From Ruminococcus sp. (GTDB lineage Bacteria; Bacillota; Clostridia; Oscillospirales; Acutalibacteraceae): a stretch of DNA of 58,311 nt. The stretch covers positions 1 through 58,311 of the forward strand of contig JAFRDE010000015.1 of the NCBI GenBank assembly GCA_017403985.1, given 5' to 3'. Made by a program: the position numbers and the translations under genes. The notes beneath the pieces are model-generated. The model worked only from the letters and a program-made list of their open reading frames with translations, did no database searches and had not been told where the DNA came from. Of this stretch, positions 41,576-49,290 are shown piece by piece; within the stretch, counting starts at the first letter, position 1, and every line of letters begins with the position of its first letter.

Positions 41576-41614
41576 AAGGCTCCGAGGGCACGCGTGCCTT
41601 ATCTCGGAGCCTTT
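41576..41614 (-). terminator. Terminator of the scaffold-GGGtGRT operon
   Basis: AAAGGCTCCGAG and CTCGGAGCCTTT form a 12-bp stem. On the minus strand it is followed by TTTTGTCG. Confidence 0.7.
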
Positions 41615-41620
41615 GTGTTA

Positions 41621-41665
41621 TCGGTTGAGATTGCCGCGGCTTCTTATGAAGCCTCGCAATGACTG
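41621..41665. repeat. Dispersed small repeat, family B
   Basis: TCGGTTGAGATTGCCGCGGC, then TTCTTATGAAGCCTCGCAAT and GACTG. It lies between a terminator and the end of the GGGtGRT gene. Confidence 0.6.
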
Positions 41666-41667
41666 TC

Positions 41668-42666
41668 TTATTTCAGGCTGTTCTGGATCGCGACGGCTAC
41701 CGCGACGGTAGCGCCGACCATGGGGTTGTTGCCCATGCCGAGGAAGCCCATCATCTCAACGTGAGCGGGTACGGAAGAGGAACCCGCGAACTGAGCGTCG
41801 GAATGCATTCTGCCCATGGTGTCGGTCATGCCGTAGGAAGCGGGACCTGCCGCCATGTTGTCGGGATGCAGGGTTCTGCCCGTACCGCCGCCGGACGCGA
41901 CGGAGAAGTACTTCTTACCCTGCTCGTTGCACTCTTTCTTATAGGTGCCGGCTACGGGATGCTGGAAGCGGGTGGGGTTGGTAGAGTTACCGGTAATGGA
42001 AACGTCTACGCCCTCGCTGTGCATGATCGCAACGCCCTCACGAACGTCGTCAGCGCCGTAGCAGCGTACGTTGGCGCGCTCGGTCTCGGAGTAGGGGATC
42101 TCCTTGACGACCTTCAGCTCGCCGGTGAAATAATCGAACTGAGTCTGTACATAGGTGAAGCCGTTGATGCGGGAGATGATCTGAGCGGCGTCTTTGCCCA
42201 GACCGTTCAGAATAACGCGCAGCGGCTGCTCTCTGACCTTGTTCGCATTGCGGACGATACCGATCGCGCCCTCAGCGGCGGCGAAGGATTCGTGACCCGC
42301 GAGGAACGCGAAGCACTTGGTCTCGTTGGAAAGCAGCATCGCGGCGAGGTTGCCGTGACCGATACCGACCTTGCGGTTCTCGGCGACGGAGCCGTCGATG
42401 CAGAAGCTCTGCAGACCGATGCCGATGTAACGGGCGGCTTCCTCAGCGTTCTTTGCGCCCGCCTTCAGAGCGATCGCAGCGCCTACACAGTAAGCCCAGC
42501 ATACGTTCTCGAAGCAGATAGGCTGGATGCCCTTAGCGATCTCATAGGGATCGAAGCCCGCAGCCTTACAGATCTCGCGGCTCTCCTCGACGGAGGCGAT
42601 GCCGTATTCGGCTAAAACGCCGTTGATTTTAGCGATTCTTCTGTCGTAGTTTTCAAATAAAGCCAT
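41668..42666 (-). CDS. GGGtGRT family protein
   Basis: A 332-residue protein of a family named for its SGGGTGRTLHPDN motif, present near residue 275. Other conserved-looking segments are CWAYCVGAAIALKAG, IDGSVAENRKVGIGHGNLAAMLLSNETKCFAFLAGHESFAAAEG and MGNNPMVGATVAVAVAIQ. The function is unknown; it is normally encoded next to an Fe-S-scaffold-like protein, as here (14 bp apart). Start MALFENYD set by GGGAGGTGCACAGT. Confidence 0.9.
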   Translation of the reverse strand: MALFENYDRRIAKINGVLAEYGIASVEESREICKAAGFDPYEIAKGIQPICFENVCWAYCVGAAIALKAGAKNAEEAARYIGIGLQSFCIDGSVAENRKVGIGHGNLAAMLLSNETKCFAFLAGHESFAAAEGAIGIVRNANKVREQPLRVILNGLGKDAAQIISRINGFTYVQTQFDYFTGELKVVKEIPYSETERANVRCYGADDVREGVAIMHSEGVDVSITGNSTNPTRFQHPVAGTYKKECNEQGKKYFSVASGGGTGRTLHPDNMAAGPASYGMTDTMGRMHSDAQFAGSSSVPAHVEMMGFLGMGNNPMVGATVAVAVAIQNSLK

Positions 42667-42680
42667 ACTGTGCACCTCCC

Positions 42681-43373
42681 TTAGTCTTTACGCGGGTCGA
42701 TGTACTTCGCCGCGTTATCCCACTGACCGTAGTGGCCCTTAGCCTTCTCGATCGCCTCGTTGGCGTCCATACCGGCCTTGATAAAGTCCATCATCTTGCC
42801 GAAGCTGATGAATTCGTAACCGATGATCTCGTTATCCGCGTTCAGCGCGATCTGAGAGCAGTAGCCCTCGGTCATCTCGAGATAGCGGGGACCCTTCTCT
42901 CTGGTAGCGAACATGGTACCTACCTGAGAGCGCAGACCCTTGCCGAGGTCTTCCATCGAAGCGCCGACCAACAGACCGCCCTCAGAGAAAGCGCTCTGGG
43001 TTCTGCCGTAAACGATCTGCAGGAAGAGCTCGCGCATCGCGGTATTGATCGCGTCGCATACGAGGTCGGTGTTCAGGGCTTCTAAGAGAGTCTTGCCGAT
43101 CAGGATCTCGGAAGCCATCGCCGCAGAATGGGTCATGCCGGAGCAGCCGATCGTCTCGACCAGCGCCTCTTCGATGATGCCTTCCTTGACGTTCAGCGTG
43201 AGCTTGCAGGCGCCCTGCTGGGGAGCGCACCAGCCGATGCCGTGTGTGAAACCGGAAATATCCTTGATTTCTTTTGCCTGTATCCACTGACCCTCCTCCG
43301 GGATGGGAGCGGGGCCGTGATATGCGCCCTTAGCAACCGGGCACATATTCGATACTTCTGCTGTGTAATACAT
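42681..43373 (-). CDS. Iron-sulfur cluster assembly scaffold-like protein (partner of GGGtGRT)
   Basis: A 230-residue protein resembling a NifU/IscU N-terminal domain in its first half: CPVAKGAYHG, HGIGWCAPQQGACKLTLNVKEGIIEEALVETIGCSGMTHSAAMASEILIGKTLLEAL. The second half (LLVGASMEDLGKGLRSQVGTMFATREKGPRYLEMTEGY) is specific to this pair. It may handle a cluster or sulfur for the GGGtGRT protein rather than for general assembly, which IscU covers. Consensus promoter upstream and AGGAGGACAAGCTT before the ATG. Confidence 0.88.
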   Translation of the reverse strand: MYYTAEVSNMCPVAKGAYHGPAPIPEEGQWIQAKEIKDISGFTHGIGWCAPQQGACKLTLNVKEGIIEEALVETIGCSGMTHSAAMASEILIGKTLLEALNTDLVCDAINTAMRELFLQIVYGRTQSAFSEGGLLVGASMEDLGKGLRSQVGTMFATREKGPRYLEMTEGYCSQIALNADNEIIGYEFISFGKMMDFIKAGMDANEAIEKAKGHYGQWDNAAKYIDPRKD

Positions 43374-43446
43374 AAGCTTGTCCTCCTTTTGTTTAACAAT
43401 TTACCGGTTTCTCTCGTATCCGATGAATCCGGCTATGCTTATGTAC

Positions 43447-43475
43447 ATTATAGACTAAGAAAAGGTATAAGTCAA
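43447..43475 (-). promoter_or_regulatory. Promoter of the scaffold-GGGtGRT operon
   Basis: Minus strand TTGACT (43470-43475), 17-bp spacer, TATAAT (43447-43452). Confidence 0.75.
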
Positions 43476-43607
43476 TATAAAGATTGAGGAAAATGCCAAT
43501 ATATCAGCCGTTTTTCTGTTGTTTTGTCCGCTGAGGCAATCCCACAAAGCGGAACGGTACTTTTCGTGAATCTATATCATCATTTTCTTTACACCTGAGT
43601 CAAAATA

Positions 43608-43631
43608 TGATATGCTGAATTCAGCATATCA
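43608..43631. promoter_or_regulatory. Perfect 24-bp palindrome upstream of a lipoprotein gene
   Basis: TGATATGCTGAA joined directly to its reverse complement TTCAGCATATCA, 15 bp before the start codon. It is either a strong dimer-binding operator or, in RNA, a hairpin next to the ribosome site. Confidence 0.6.
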
Positions 43632-43646
43632 GCAACGGTGATCCAC

Positions 43647-44159
43647 ATGAAAAATACGGTAAAAATCCTGATTCTGATAACGGCGGTGATAGTGATGTTC
43701 TCTCTGTTCGGATGCGGCAAAAACAAGCAGTTTGATATCGAAACCTATATGGATGCGCAGGAAAACACCATGCTGCTCGATTACTATGAGCGCACGGTCG
43801 GCACACCCGAGGAGCAACCTTATTACGAGATGGTATTGTATACCTATTCGGACACGCAGGCAAAGCTGGAAGAGTACGCCGAAGGCGGCACGGATCACGA
43901 AACGCTCACGGCTTACCTGATCCCTTTGGAGGGAGCGCAGGAAATGCTGACCGCCGTCAAAGAAGCGGGGATGGCAGACTGGAACAAACGCGAAGGGATC
44001 GCCATCTGCGGCAAGGCTTATGTCTGCAAGTTCCCCGACGGCAGGGGCGATTACATCCGCGTCAGCTCGGACAATATGCCCGAGGACGGCGCGAAACGCT
44101 TCGGCGCGGTCTATACGACTATGAGAAAATGGATGCGGGACGAGTATCGGGAGAATTGA
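43647..44159 (+). CDS. Small lipoprotein of unknown function
   Basis: A 170-residue protein with a lipoprotein signal (KNTVKILILITAVIVMFSLFGC; lipobox LFGC). The mature part (FDIETYMDAQENTMLLDYYERTVGTPEEQPYYEMVLYTYSD) is acidic and not recognised; it contains the pair ICGKAYVCKF. The ATG at 43647 is preferred; a GTG nine bases earlier opens the longest frame. It is a single-gene unit with a 24-bp palindrome upstream and a terminator after. Confidence 0.78.
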   Translation: MKNTVKILILITAVIVMFSLFGCGKNKQFDIETYMDAQENTMLLDYYERTVGTPEEQPYYEMVLYTYSDTQAKLEEYAEGGTDHETLTAYLIPLEGAQEMLTAVKEAGMADWNKREGIAICGKAYVCKFPDGRGDYIRVSSDNMPEDGAKRFGAVYTTMRKWMRDEYREN

Positions 44160-44235
44160 GAAATCGAAACGACTCTCTTCTTGTAGGTACGTCGCTCGCG
44201 ACGCACCGGATTACCGGTATTCGATATACAAATAT

Positions 44236-44269
44236 CGGCGCTCCCACTGCGGAAGCGCCGTTGTTTGTT
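44236..44269. terminator. Terminator between the lipoprotein and nitroreductase genes
   Basis: CGGCGCT (44236-44242) pairs with AGCGCCG (44254-44260), followed by TTGTTTGTT. Confidence 0.65.
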
Positions 44270-44274
44270 ATCTG

Positions 44275-44928
44275 TTAATCAATTTTTCTCCCCGAGCCGA
44301 CCTCAAAATGGTATTTGACGATACCGAGGTCGAGCTTGACGAAGGGTCCGTTCGCGCTGACTTTTACAGAAGGCGTATCGCCGTCGAGGGTGAAAAAGAA
44401 CTTCTGCTGATTCACGGCGGTCGGCGCGAGCAGCGCGGCTTCGACCCCCTTTTTGAACCACTCGGGCATATCCTGTACGTCGGTGACCTCTTCTATCTTC
44501 TTCGAGCGGCGGGGGCGGCCGCCGTTCACACCGTAGCCGACCGCGATCACCAGCGCGAGCTTTTCGCCCTCGCCGATCTCGGCGGTAACCTGCCTGCGCT
44601 TGAACATACCCGCCCAGCAGGTGTTCAGCCCGAGCGTCTGGGCGTACAGAACCAGCTGTTCACCGACATACCCGCAGCGCTCGTCAAGGTCGTCCGACCG
44701 TTTTCCGATCATCGCGATATAGGCGGGAACATTGCCGAAACCGGTGAAGCGATTGGTAAAAGCGCTGAACACCGCGCCCGCGGGCTCGATATACTGCATA
44801 TGAAGATCATATCGTTCGTTCAGCTCGCCGATACGCTCTTGCAGCGCCCGAGCAAGCTCAGGCTCAATAGGCTTTTTCTGATAGGCTCGCACCGAATGGC
44901 GCTCCCGTATCGCCTGTAATTCTGTCAT
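44275..44928 (-). CDS. Nitroreductase family protein (FMN-dependent)
   Basis: A 217-residue protein beginning with the family signature AIRERHSVRAYQKKPIEPE. It continues with GYVGEQLVLYAQTLGLNTCWAGMF, VIAVGYGVNGG and LLAPTAVNQQKFFF. Members bind FMN and reduce nitro groups, quinones or other acceptors using NAD(P)H; the substrate is unknown. It ends immediately after the shared terminator. GGAGAAAGATCG precedes the start. Confidence 0.9.
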   Translation of the reverse strand: MTELQAIRERHSVRAYQKKPIEPELARALQERIGELNERYDLHMQYIEPAGAVFSAFTNRFTGFGNVPAYIAMIGKRSDDLDERCGYVGEQLVLYAQTLGLNTCWAGMFKRRQVTAEIGEGEKLALVIAVGYGVNGGRPRRSKKIEEVTDVQDMPEWFKKGVEAALLAPTAVNQQKFFFTLDGDTPSVKVSANGPFVKLDLGIVKYHFEVGSGRKID

Positions 44929-45036
44929 CGATCTTTCTCCTCTTTCGTTATATCAGCGGGTCATCATCCTTCCCGCTCAAAGGAATGTTTTTCTTGTAAA
45001 AGTAAAATCGCCCGCAGTGCGGGCGATCATTTACAT

Positions 45037-45498
45037 TCAGCTGTCATAGCCGACGATCGGCGAATAACCGAGCGCGGTAAGGATCCTCGCTTCCTTGCGC
45101 ATCTGGTCGTCCTTGGTCTCCTGGTCGGTATAATACTGACCAAGCAGATTCAGCACGCCGTGTACCGAAGAAAAGACGATTCCCATTTCAAACGAACGGT
45201 TATACACCTTTGTTAGCTCGGTAACGCGCTCCACCGAAATGATAAGCGTTCCCAGACTGCCTTCCTCCTCGGGAGGAAGAGCGATCACTTCAGGCGCTTC
45301 AAAGCTGCTGACGCGTTTATCGTCGTGCTCGTGAAGCATTTCATTGTCCGCGAAGACGACATGGATGTCGATTCGGTTGTCGTAATGCTCATACTCCAAT
45401 GCAGCGTGACAGCTGCGGCGCACCAGCATGCGGGTTCCCGAAGGGATCTTAATCACCGTCTGAGGGTTCGTAATAATAACTTTCAAATTGCTTGCCAT
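45037..45498 (-). CDS. YbeY-like protein lacking the zinc-binding histidines
   Basis: A 153-residue protein that follows the YbeY rRNA-maturation endonuclease through its second half: a middle segment SLGTLIISVERVTELTKVYNRSFEMGIVFSSVHGVLNLLG, then QMRKEARILTALGY. YbeY requires H-x3-H-x5-H in HGxLHLxGYDH. Here the triad reads H113, N117, Y123 (HGVLNLLGQYY), so zinc binding should be lost. The frame is intact with a GGGGAGAAG site and a good promoter, so it is expressed. It may be a non-catalytic paralogue; a normal ybeY is presumably elsewhere. Confidence 0.75.
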   Translation of the reverse strand: MASNLKVIITNPQTVIKIPSGTRMLVRRSCHAALEYEHYDNRIDIHVVFADNEMLHEHDDKRVSSFEAPEVIALPPEEEGSLGTLIISVERVTELTKVYNRSFEMGIVFSSVHGVLNLLGQYYTDQETKDDQMRKEARILTALGYSPIVGYDS

Positions 45499-45533
45499 AT
45501 TATCTTCTCCCCCCTCTTTTTGATTGTGCCAGA

Positions 45534-45562
45534 ATTATAACATAGATAACAGGCTTTGTCTA
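45534..45562 (-). promoter_or_regulatory. Promoter of the YbeY-like gene
   Basis: Minus strand TAGACA (45557-45562), 17-bp spacer, TATAAT (45534-45539). The remaining 45563-45740 is AT-rich and non-coding. Confidence 0.7.
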
Positions 45563-45744
45563 TATTTAACAGAACGATTCATAAAACTTTGGCTATATTC
45601 GATATAATTCTTTAAGGTTTTTAGATATTTTCACTGTAAAAAAACGACGTTTTACCCCATGCTTAAGCCATTTTTTGAGAGGTTTGAATAAAAATTCCAA
45701 AGCCGCATATCTGCATATTCATCGAAACATATTCCATATATATG

Positions 45745-45780
45745 CAAAAAGAGCCTGCCCGGTTTCATCCGAGCAAGCTC
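45745..45780 (-). terminator. Terminator of the degV gene
   Basis: Minus strand GAGCtTGCtCGG-ATGAAA-CCGgGCAgGCTC, followed by TTTTTGC. Confidence 0.75.
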
Positions 45781-45798
45781 CTCATCATGCCTGACATA

Positions 45799-46656
45799 TT
45801 ATTTGAGCATAAAGAACAGCGCAAAGGTGCCGGGACCGCAGTGCGAGGTGATGACGCAGCCGGCGGTGGACACGATGACCTCGTCGCACTTGATCAGCTT
45901 TTTGAGCTCCTTCTTATACATCTTGCAGTCCTTTTCACTCAGGTCGCAGGTGGTGTGCAGTATGATGCGGCGGGTATCGATCTGCCCTTCGAATTCGGCA
46001 AGACGATCCTGCATATACTTGATACGGCACATCTCATCCCTGCCGCGGTATTTCTTCGCCACGGTCATCGCACCGTCCTTGACGACGATAGAGGGCTTGA
46101 TATTCAAGAGATTCGCGCCGAGCAGCGATACGCTCGAGCAGCGTCCGCCCTTGTGCAAAAACTCCAGCTGACTGAGCAGAAATCCTCCGATATTCTTCTC
46201 GGTCAGGTCCCCGATCAGATCGGCGATGCGCTGACCCGAAAAGCCCATGTCCCTGAACTCGCAGGCGCGGATCGCCAGCAGCATCATGCCCGCGGACAGG
46301 CAGCGGCTGTCGATAACATAGATCTTCTCATCAAACTCCTGTGAAGCGATCACGGCGTTCTGATAAGTGGAGGACATATCGGAGCAGAACGCGATATGCA
46401 CGATCTCGGTATAGCCGTCGCGGATGAGCCGCTTGAAAAACAGGCGGTATTCCTCCGGAGTCGCCGCGGCGGTAGAGGGCAGCTCTCCGCGCTTGTCATA
46501 GCGCTCCATGATATACTCGGGCGTGATATCCAGCCCGTCGGCAAAATCCTCGTCGTCATACAGCACATGAAGCGGCGAGATACGGATATTATATTGTTTC
46601 GCGATTTCTTCGGGGATGTCGGCGGTACTGTCGGCAGTAATGATGATTTTGCTCAT
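45799..46656 (-). CDS. DegV family fatty-acid-binding protein
   Basis: A 285-residue protein: N-terminal SKIIITADSTADIPEEIAKQYNIRISPLHV, GELPSTAAATPEEYRLFF, VIDSRCLSAGMMLLAIRA, RCSSVSLLGANLLNIKPSIVVKDG and GCVITSHCGPGTFALFF. DegV/FakB proteins hold a fatty acid for the FakA kinase; no fakA gene is in view. The start MSKIIIT at 46656 has AGGAAG upstream; the longer reading frame lacks a site. Confidence 0.92.
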   Translation of the reverse strand: MSKIIITADSTADIPEEIAKQYNIRISPLHVLYDDEDFADGLDITPEYIMERYDKRGELPSTAAATPEEYRLFFKRLIRDGYTEIVHIAFCSDMSSTYQNAVIASQEFDEKIYVIDSRCLSAGMMLLAIRACEFRDMGFSGQRIADLIGDLTEKNIGGFLLSQLEFLHKGGRCSSVSLLGANLLNIKPSIVVKDGAMTVAKKYRGRDEMCRIKYMQDRLAEFEGQIDTRRIILHTTCDLSEKDCKMYKKELKKLIKCDEVIVSTAGCVITSHCGPGTFALFFMLK

Positions 46657-46769
46657 CAGGTCCACTTCCTTACATAGACATAATTCGCATTGAGGATTGA
46701 CACATTTTACCACGTTAAAGGATCATTTGTCAAGCATCGCAAAAGGTTTCAATCCGACAGTGTATTTGT

Positions 46770-46798
46770 TTGACTTTCCCTATAAGATGGAGTATAAT
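46770..46798 (+). promoter_or_regulatory. Promoter of bioY-mntP, upstream of a repeat element
   Basis: TTGACT (46770-46775), 17-bp spacer, TATAAT (46793-46798). The predicted start lies about 12 bases before the 277-bp repeat, which would therefore fill the 5' untranslated region. Confidence 0.7.
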
Positions 46799-46817
46799 CA
46801 CAGATAGACTTTTACAC

Positions 46818-47094
46818 AAGGTAACGGGAGTCGAACCCCCAATCGGTTCTTGGCGGCAGATTTGCGCCCGCTCATCGTCAAAATCCTCGTGAATACGTCA
46901 GTATTCGCTGTGGTTTTTCCTCGACCGGACTCAAATCTGCTCGCCAATAACTGCTTCGCACCGAGAATGAGATTGTTTTCAAGGATTTTTCGGTGCAGAG
47001 GAGGAGTAACCCTGACAGGTTGCGATCGACGATAAGCCGATAAAGACTGATAACAACTCATTATCGGCGGTTGTGGTTCGATTCCCGTTACCTT
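46818..47094. repeat. 277-bp element with 20-bp terminal inverted repeats, family C (full copy)
   Basis: Ends are AAGGTAACGGGAGTCGAACC and GGTTCGATTCCCGTTACCTT (19 of 20 match as inverted repeats). Inside are nested hairpins: TTGGCGgCAGATTTG with CAAATCTGctCGCCAA, GAATAC-GTCA-GTATTC, GCACCGA/TCGGTGC and CCGATAA/TTATCGG. There is no coding frame of note. A second copy enters the window at 58173 and short end-pairs lie at 17641 and 30806. It lies in the bioY leader. Confidence 0.8.
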
Positions 47095-47107
47095 AAGAGG
47101 TGCGATA

Positions 47108-47662
47108 ATGTCCGGCAATCTCCCCGATAGCAAAAAAACACATACTTCGGTCAAGGATATGGCGTATGTCGCGCTGTTCGCGGCGCTGATCGCGGTATGC
47201 TCGATCATCAGCATCCCGGTCGGCACGGTTCCCGTTACGCTCCAGACCTTCGGCGTATGCCTGTGCGCCGCGATGCTCGGATGGAAGCGCGGAACGCTCA
47301 GCGTCCTGATCTACATCCTGCTCGGCGCGGTCGGCGCGCCGGTGTTCGCGGGGATGAAGGGCGGCTTCGGCGTGCTCGCGGGACCTACCGGCGGCTACAT
47401 CGTCGGCTTTCTCCTGTCGGCGCTGATCATCGGGATCGCGGCACAGCGATGGGAGCGCAAAGCCCTGCCGCTGACCGTTGCCATGATCCTCGGCGTGCTC
47501 GCCTGCTATCTTGTCGGGACGGTATGGTTCATGATCGTAACCAAAATGCCGCTCGGCGAATCGCTCCTGCTGTGCGTGGTACCGTTCCTGCTCCCCGACG
47601 CGGTCAAGATCGCCGCGGCGGTGATCCTCTCCAACAGACTATCCAAGGTGGTTAAGCTATAA
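47108..47662 (+). CDS. bioY: Biotin transporter BioY (ECF substrate-binding subunit)
   Basis: A 184-residue membrane protein with about six TM helices and the BioY motifs VPVTLQTFGVCLCAAMLGWKRG and GGPTGGYIVGF-like AGPTGGYIVGFLLSALIIG. It imports biotin, alone or with a shared ECF energising module not seen here. The AGAGGTG ribosome site lies just past the repeat element. mntP follows 1 bp after the stop. Confidence 0.94.
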   Translation: MSGNLPDSKKTHTSVKDMAYVALFAALIAVCSIISIPVGTVPVTLQTFGVCLCAAMLGWKRGTLSVLIYILLGAVGAPVFAGMKGGFGVLAGPTGGYIVGFLLSALIIGIAAQRWERKALPLTVAMILGVLACYLVGTVWFMIVTKMPLGESLLLCVVPFLLPDAVKIAAAVILSNRLSKVVKL

Positions 47663-47663
47663 T

Positions 47664-48236
47664 ATGTGGCTGTTTATTGTTAACTCAACTTTACTCGGCA
47701 TAGGGTTGGCGATGGACGCCTTTTCGGTGTCCATCGCGAACGGTCTCGCCGAGCCGAAGATGCGGCGGCTGAAAGCCCTCGCTGTCGCGGGGACCTACAG
47801 CTTCTTCCAGCTTCTCATGCCGATGATCGGATGGTTCCTTGTCACGACGGTGATCGGCTGGTTCAGGGTAATTGAAAAGTTCATCCCCTATATCGCGCTC
47901 GGACTGCTCCTCTTCATCGGTATCAAGATGATCGTCGAATGTCTTCGCGGCAAGGAGGAGGAAGCGCGCACCCTGACCGCTCCTCTGCTGCTGTTACAGG
48001 GGATCGCGACCTCGATCGACGCGCTGTCGGTCGGCTTCACGATTGCGGAATACGCGTGGACAGAAGCCCTGCTCGCCTCGCTGATCATCGGCGCGGTGAC
48101 CTTTGTGATCTGCCTGTTCGGCTTATGGATCGGCAAGCGCTTCGGCGGTATCTTCAAGCGCGCCGAGGTGGTCGGCGGCGTCATCCTGATCGCCATCGGT
48201 ATCGAGATATTTGTGAAAAATGTATTCTTCGGATAA
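47664..48236 (+). CDS. mntP: Manganese efflux pump MntP
   Basis: A 190-residue protein with six TM helices in two repeats. It carries the paired motifs LGIGLAMDAFSVSIANGL and QGIATSIDALSVGFTIAEY with the conserved Asp residues. MntP exports Mn(II). It is translationally linked to bioY (AGGTGG site within bioY). No Mn riboswitch of the yybP type is visible. Confidence 0.93.
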   Translation: MWLFIVNSTLLGIGLAMDAFSVSIANGLAEPKMRRLKALAVAGTYSFFQLLMPMIGWFLVTTVIGWFRVIEKFIPYIALGLLLFIGIKMIVECLRGKEEEARTLTAPLLLLQGIATSIDALSVGFTIAEYAWTEALLASLIIGAVTFVICLFGLWIGKRFGGIFKRAEVVGGVILIAIGIEIFVKNVFFG

Positions 48237-48277
48237 TCCCAAATTCATTATAAAACCAAACATAATAGAATGATACA

Positions 48278-48309
48278 AAAATCTCCGAGTATTACTCTCG
48301 GAGATTTTT
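48278..48309 (+). terminator. Terminator after mntP
   Basis: AAAATCTCCGAG and CTCGGAGATTTTT around TATTACT. It overlaps the last codons of the converging sirtuin gene. Confidence 0.8.
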
Positions 48310-49290
48310 CAAATCATTGAACAGAACAGCGATATCATCTTTTAAACAAATCGATTGAACGGCGATCTCTTCGGGACAATACGCTTCGCTGTAATTCAGA
48401 CAGGCATAAACAGCTTTATCATTCGCCAGCGTCATTTGCCAGAACGGATATTTTACGATCACAGGCGTATTGGCTCCGACGCCGAGCTCCAGAAACAGCA
48501 CATGATCGTTCTCGTGCTTTTTGAGGAAATCGGCATACGCCGCCGACGCTCTGTGCCAGCCCTCGTCCTCGACAAAGGTATCGTCACTGCGGAGATTCAT
48601 CACAACATCGCTGCCGTCATCGGGACATTCGGGGATCAGCCCGGTCGGGATTTGCATTTTGATGTTTTTATCATCAGGCACTTGGAAAACGCCGTTTTCG
48701 TCTTTGACAAAGCCCTGCGCCTCCATCGCCCGATACACCCAATCCTCATTATCGTAGGTCTTTTGCAGTCGGCGGTTCACGCTCTGGAACAAGCCGTAGT
48801 CGCCCTGCGTATAGAACAGGCGCGCCTTATCGAATCCCGCGCGCTGAAATTGGTGATCCACATTGGTAGTGACGACAAAATAGTTTTTGTCTTTCACCAG
48901 TTCCAACAGCTCTTGATAAACCGGCTTCGGCGGGTCGATATAGCGGTTGAAATAGATGTGTCTTGCCCACCACGCCCAGCGCGTCTCGTCATCGGGAAAG
49001 GGATAGAAACCGCCGGAGTAGATATCGGTGATCCCGAAGCGCCGCTTGAAATCGAAGAAATAGCGGTCAAAGCGTTCGCCCGAATAAGTCAGTCCCGCCG
49101 ATGTGGATAACCCCGCGCCCGCGCCGATCACGATCGCGTCGGCGGTCGACAATTCATTTTTCAGCCTCTTCAGTTGTTCCTCTCTTGTGCCGACGCCGTT
49201 GGAAACATGGCTGAACAGCCGCAGGCCGTTCAAGCCCTTTTGTATCGTTTCCTGATACCCGTTCGGCAAGTAATCATATTTGTTGTTCAT
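48292..49290 (-). CDS. SirTM-type sirtuin (class M, SIR2 family)
   Basis: A 332-residue protein: ADAIVIGAGAGLSTSAGLTYSGERF (NAD site), ITDIYSGGFYPFPDDETRWAWWARHIYFNRY, VVTTNVDHQFQRAGF, YTQGDYGLFQ, and an acidic helical C-terminal half. In known systems SirTM is a protein ADP-ribosyltransferase acting on a lipoylated GcvH-like carrier, reversed by an adjacent macrodomain hydrolase. The canonical zinc Cys quartet is not evident. It overlaps the macrodomain gene by 17 bp. No GcvH-L or LplA2 gene is next to it. Confidence 0.9.
   Translation of the reverse strand: MNNKYDYLPNGYQETIQKGLNGLRLFSHVSNGVGTREEQLKRLKNELSTADAIVIGAGAGLSTSAGLTYSGERFDRYFFDFKRRFGITDIYSGGFYPFPDDETRWAWWARHIYFNRYIDPPKPVYQELLELVKDKNYFVVTTNVDHQFQRAGFDKARLFYTQGDYGLFQSVNRRLQKTYDNEDWVYRAMEAQGFVKDENGVFQVPDDKNIKMQIPTGLIPECPDDGSDVVMNLRSDDTFVEDEGWHRASAAYADFLKKHENDHVLFLELGVGANTPVIVKYPFWQMTLANDKAVYACLNYSEAYCPEEIAVQSICLKDDIAVLFNDLKNLRE

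Noticed and set aside
46818-47094. tRNA or tmRNA gene suggested by GGTTCGATTCCCG at the element ends
   Set aside because: No acceptor, D or anticodon arm can be built around the T-arm-like end, and the same sequence appears inverted at the other end.
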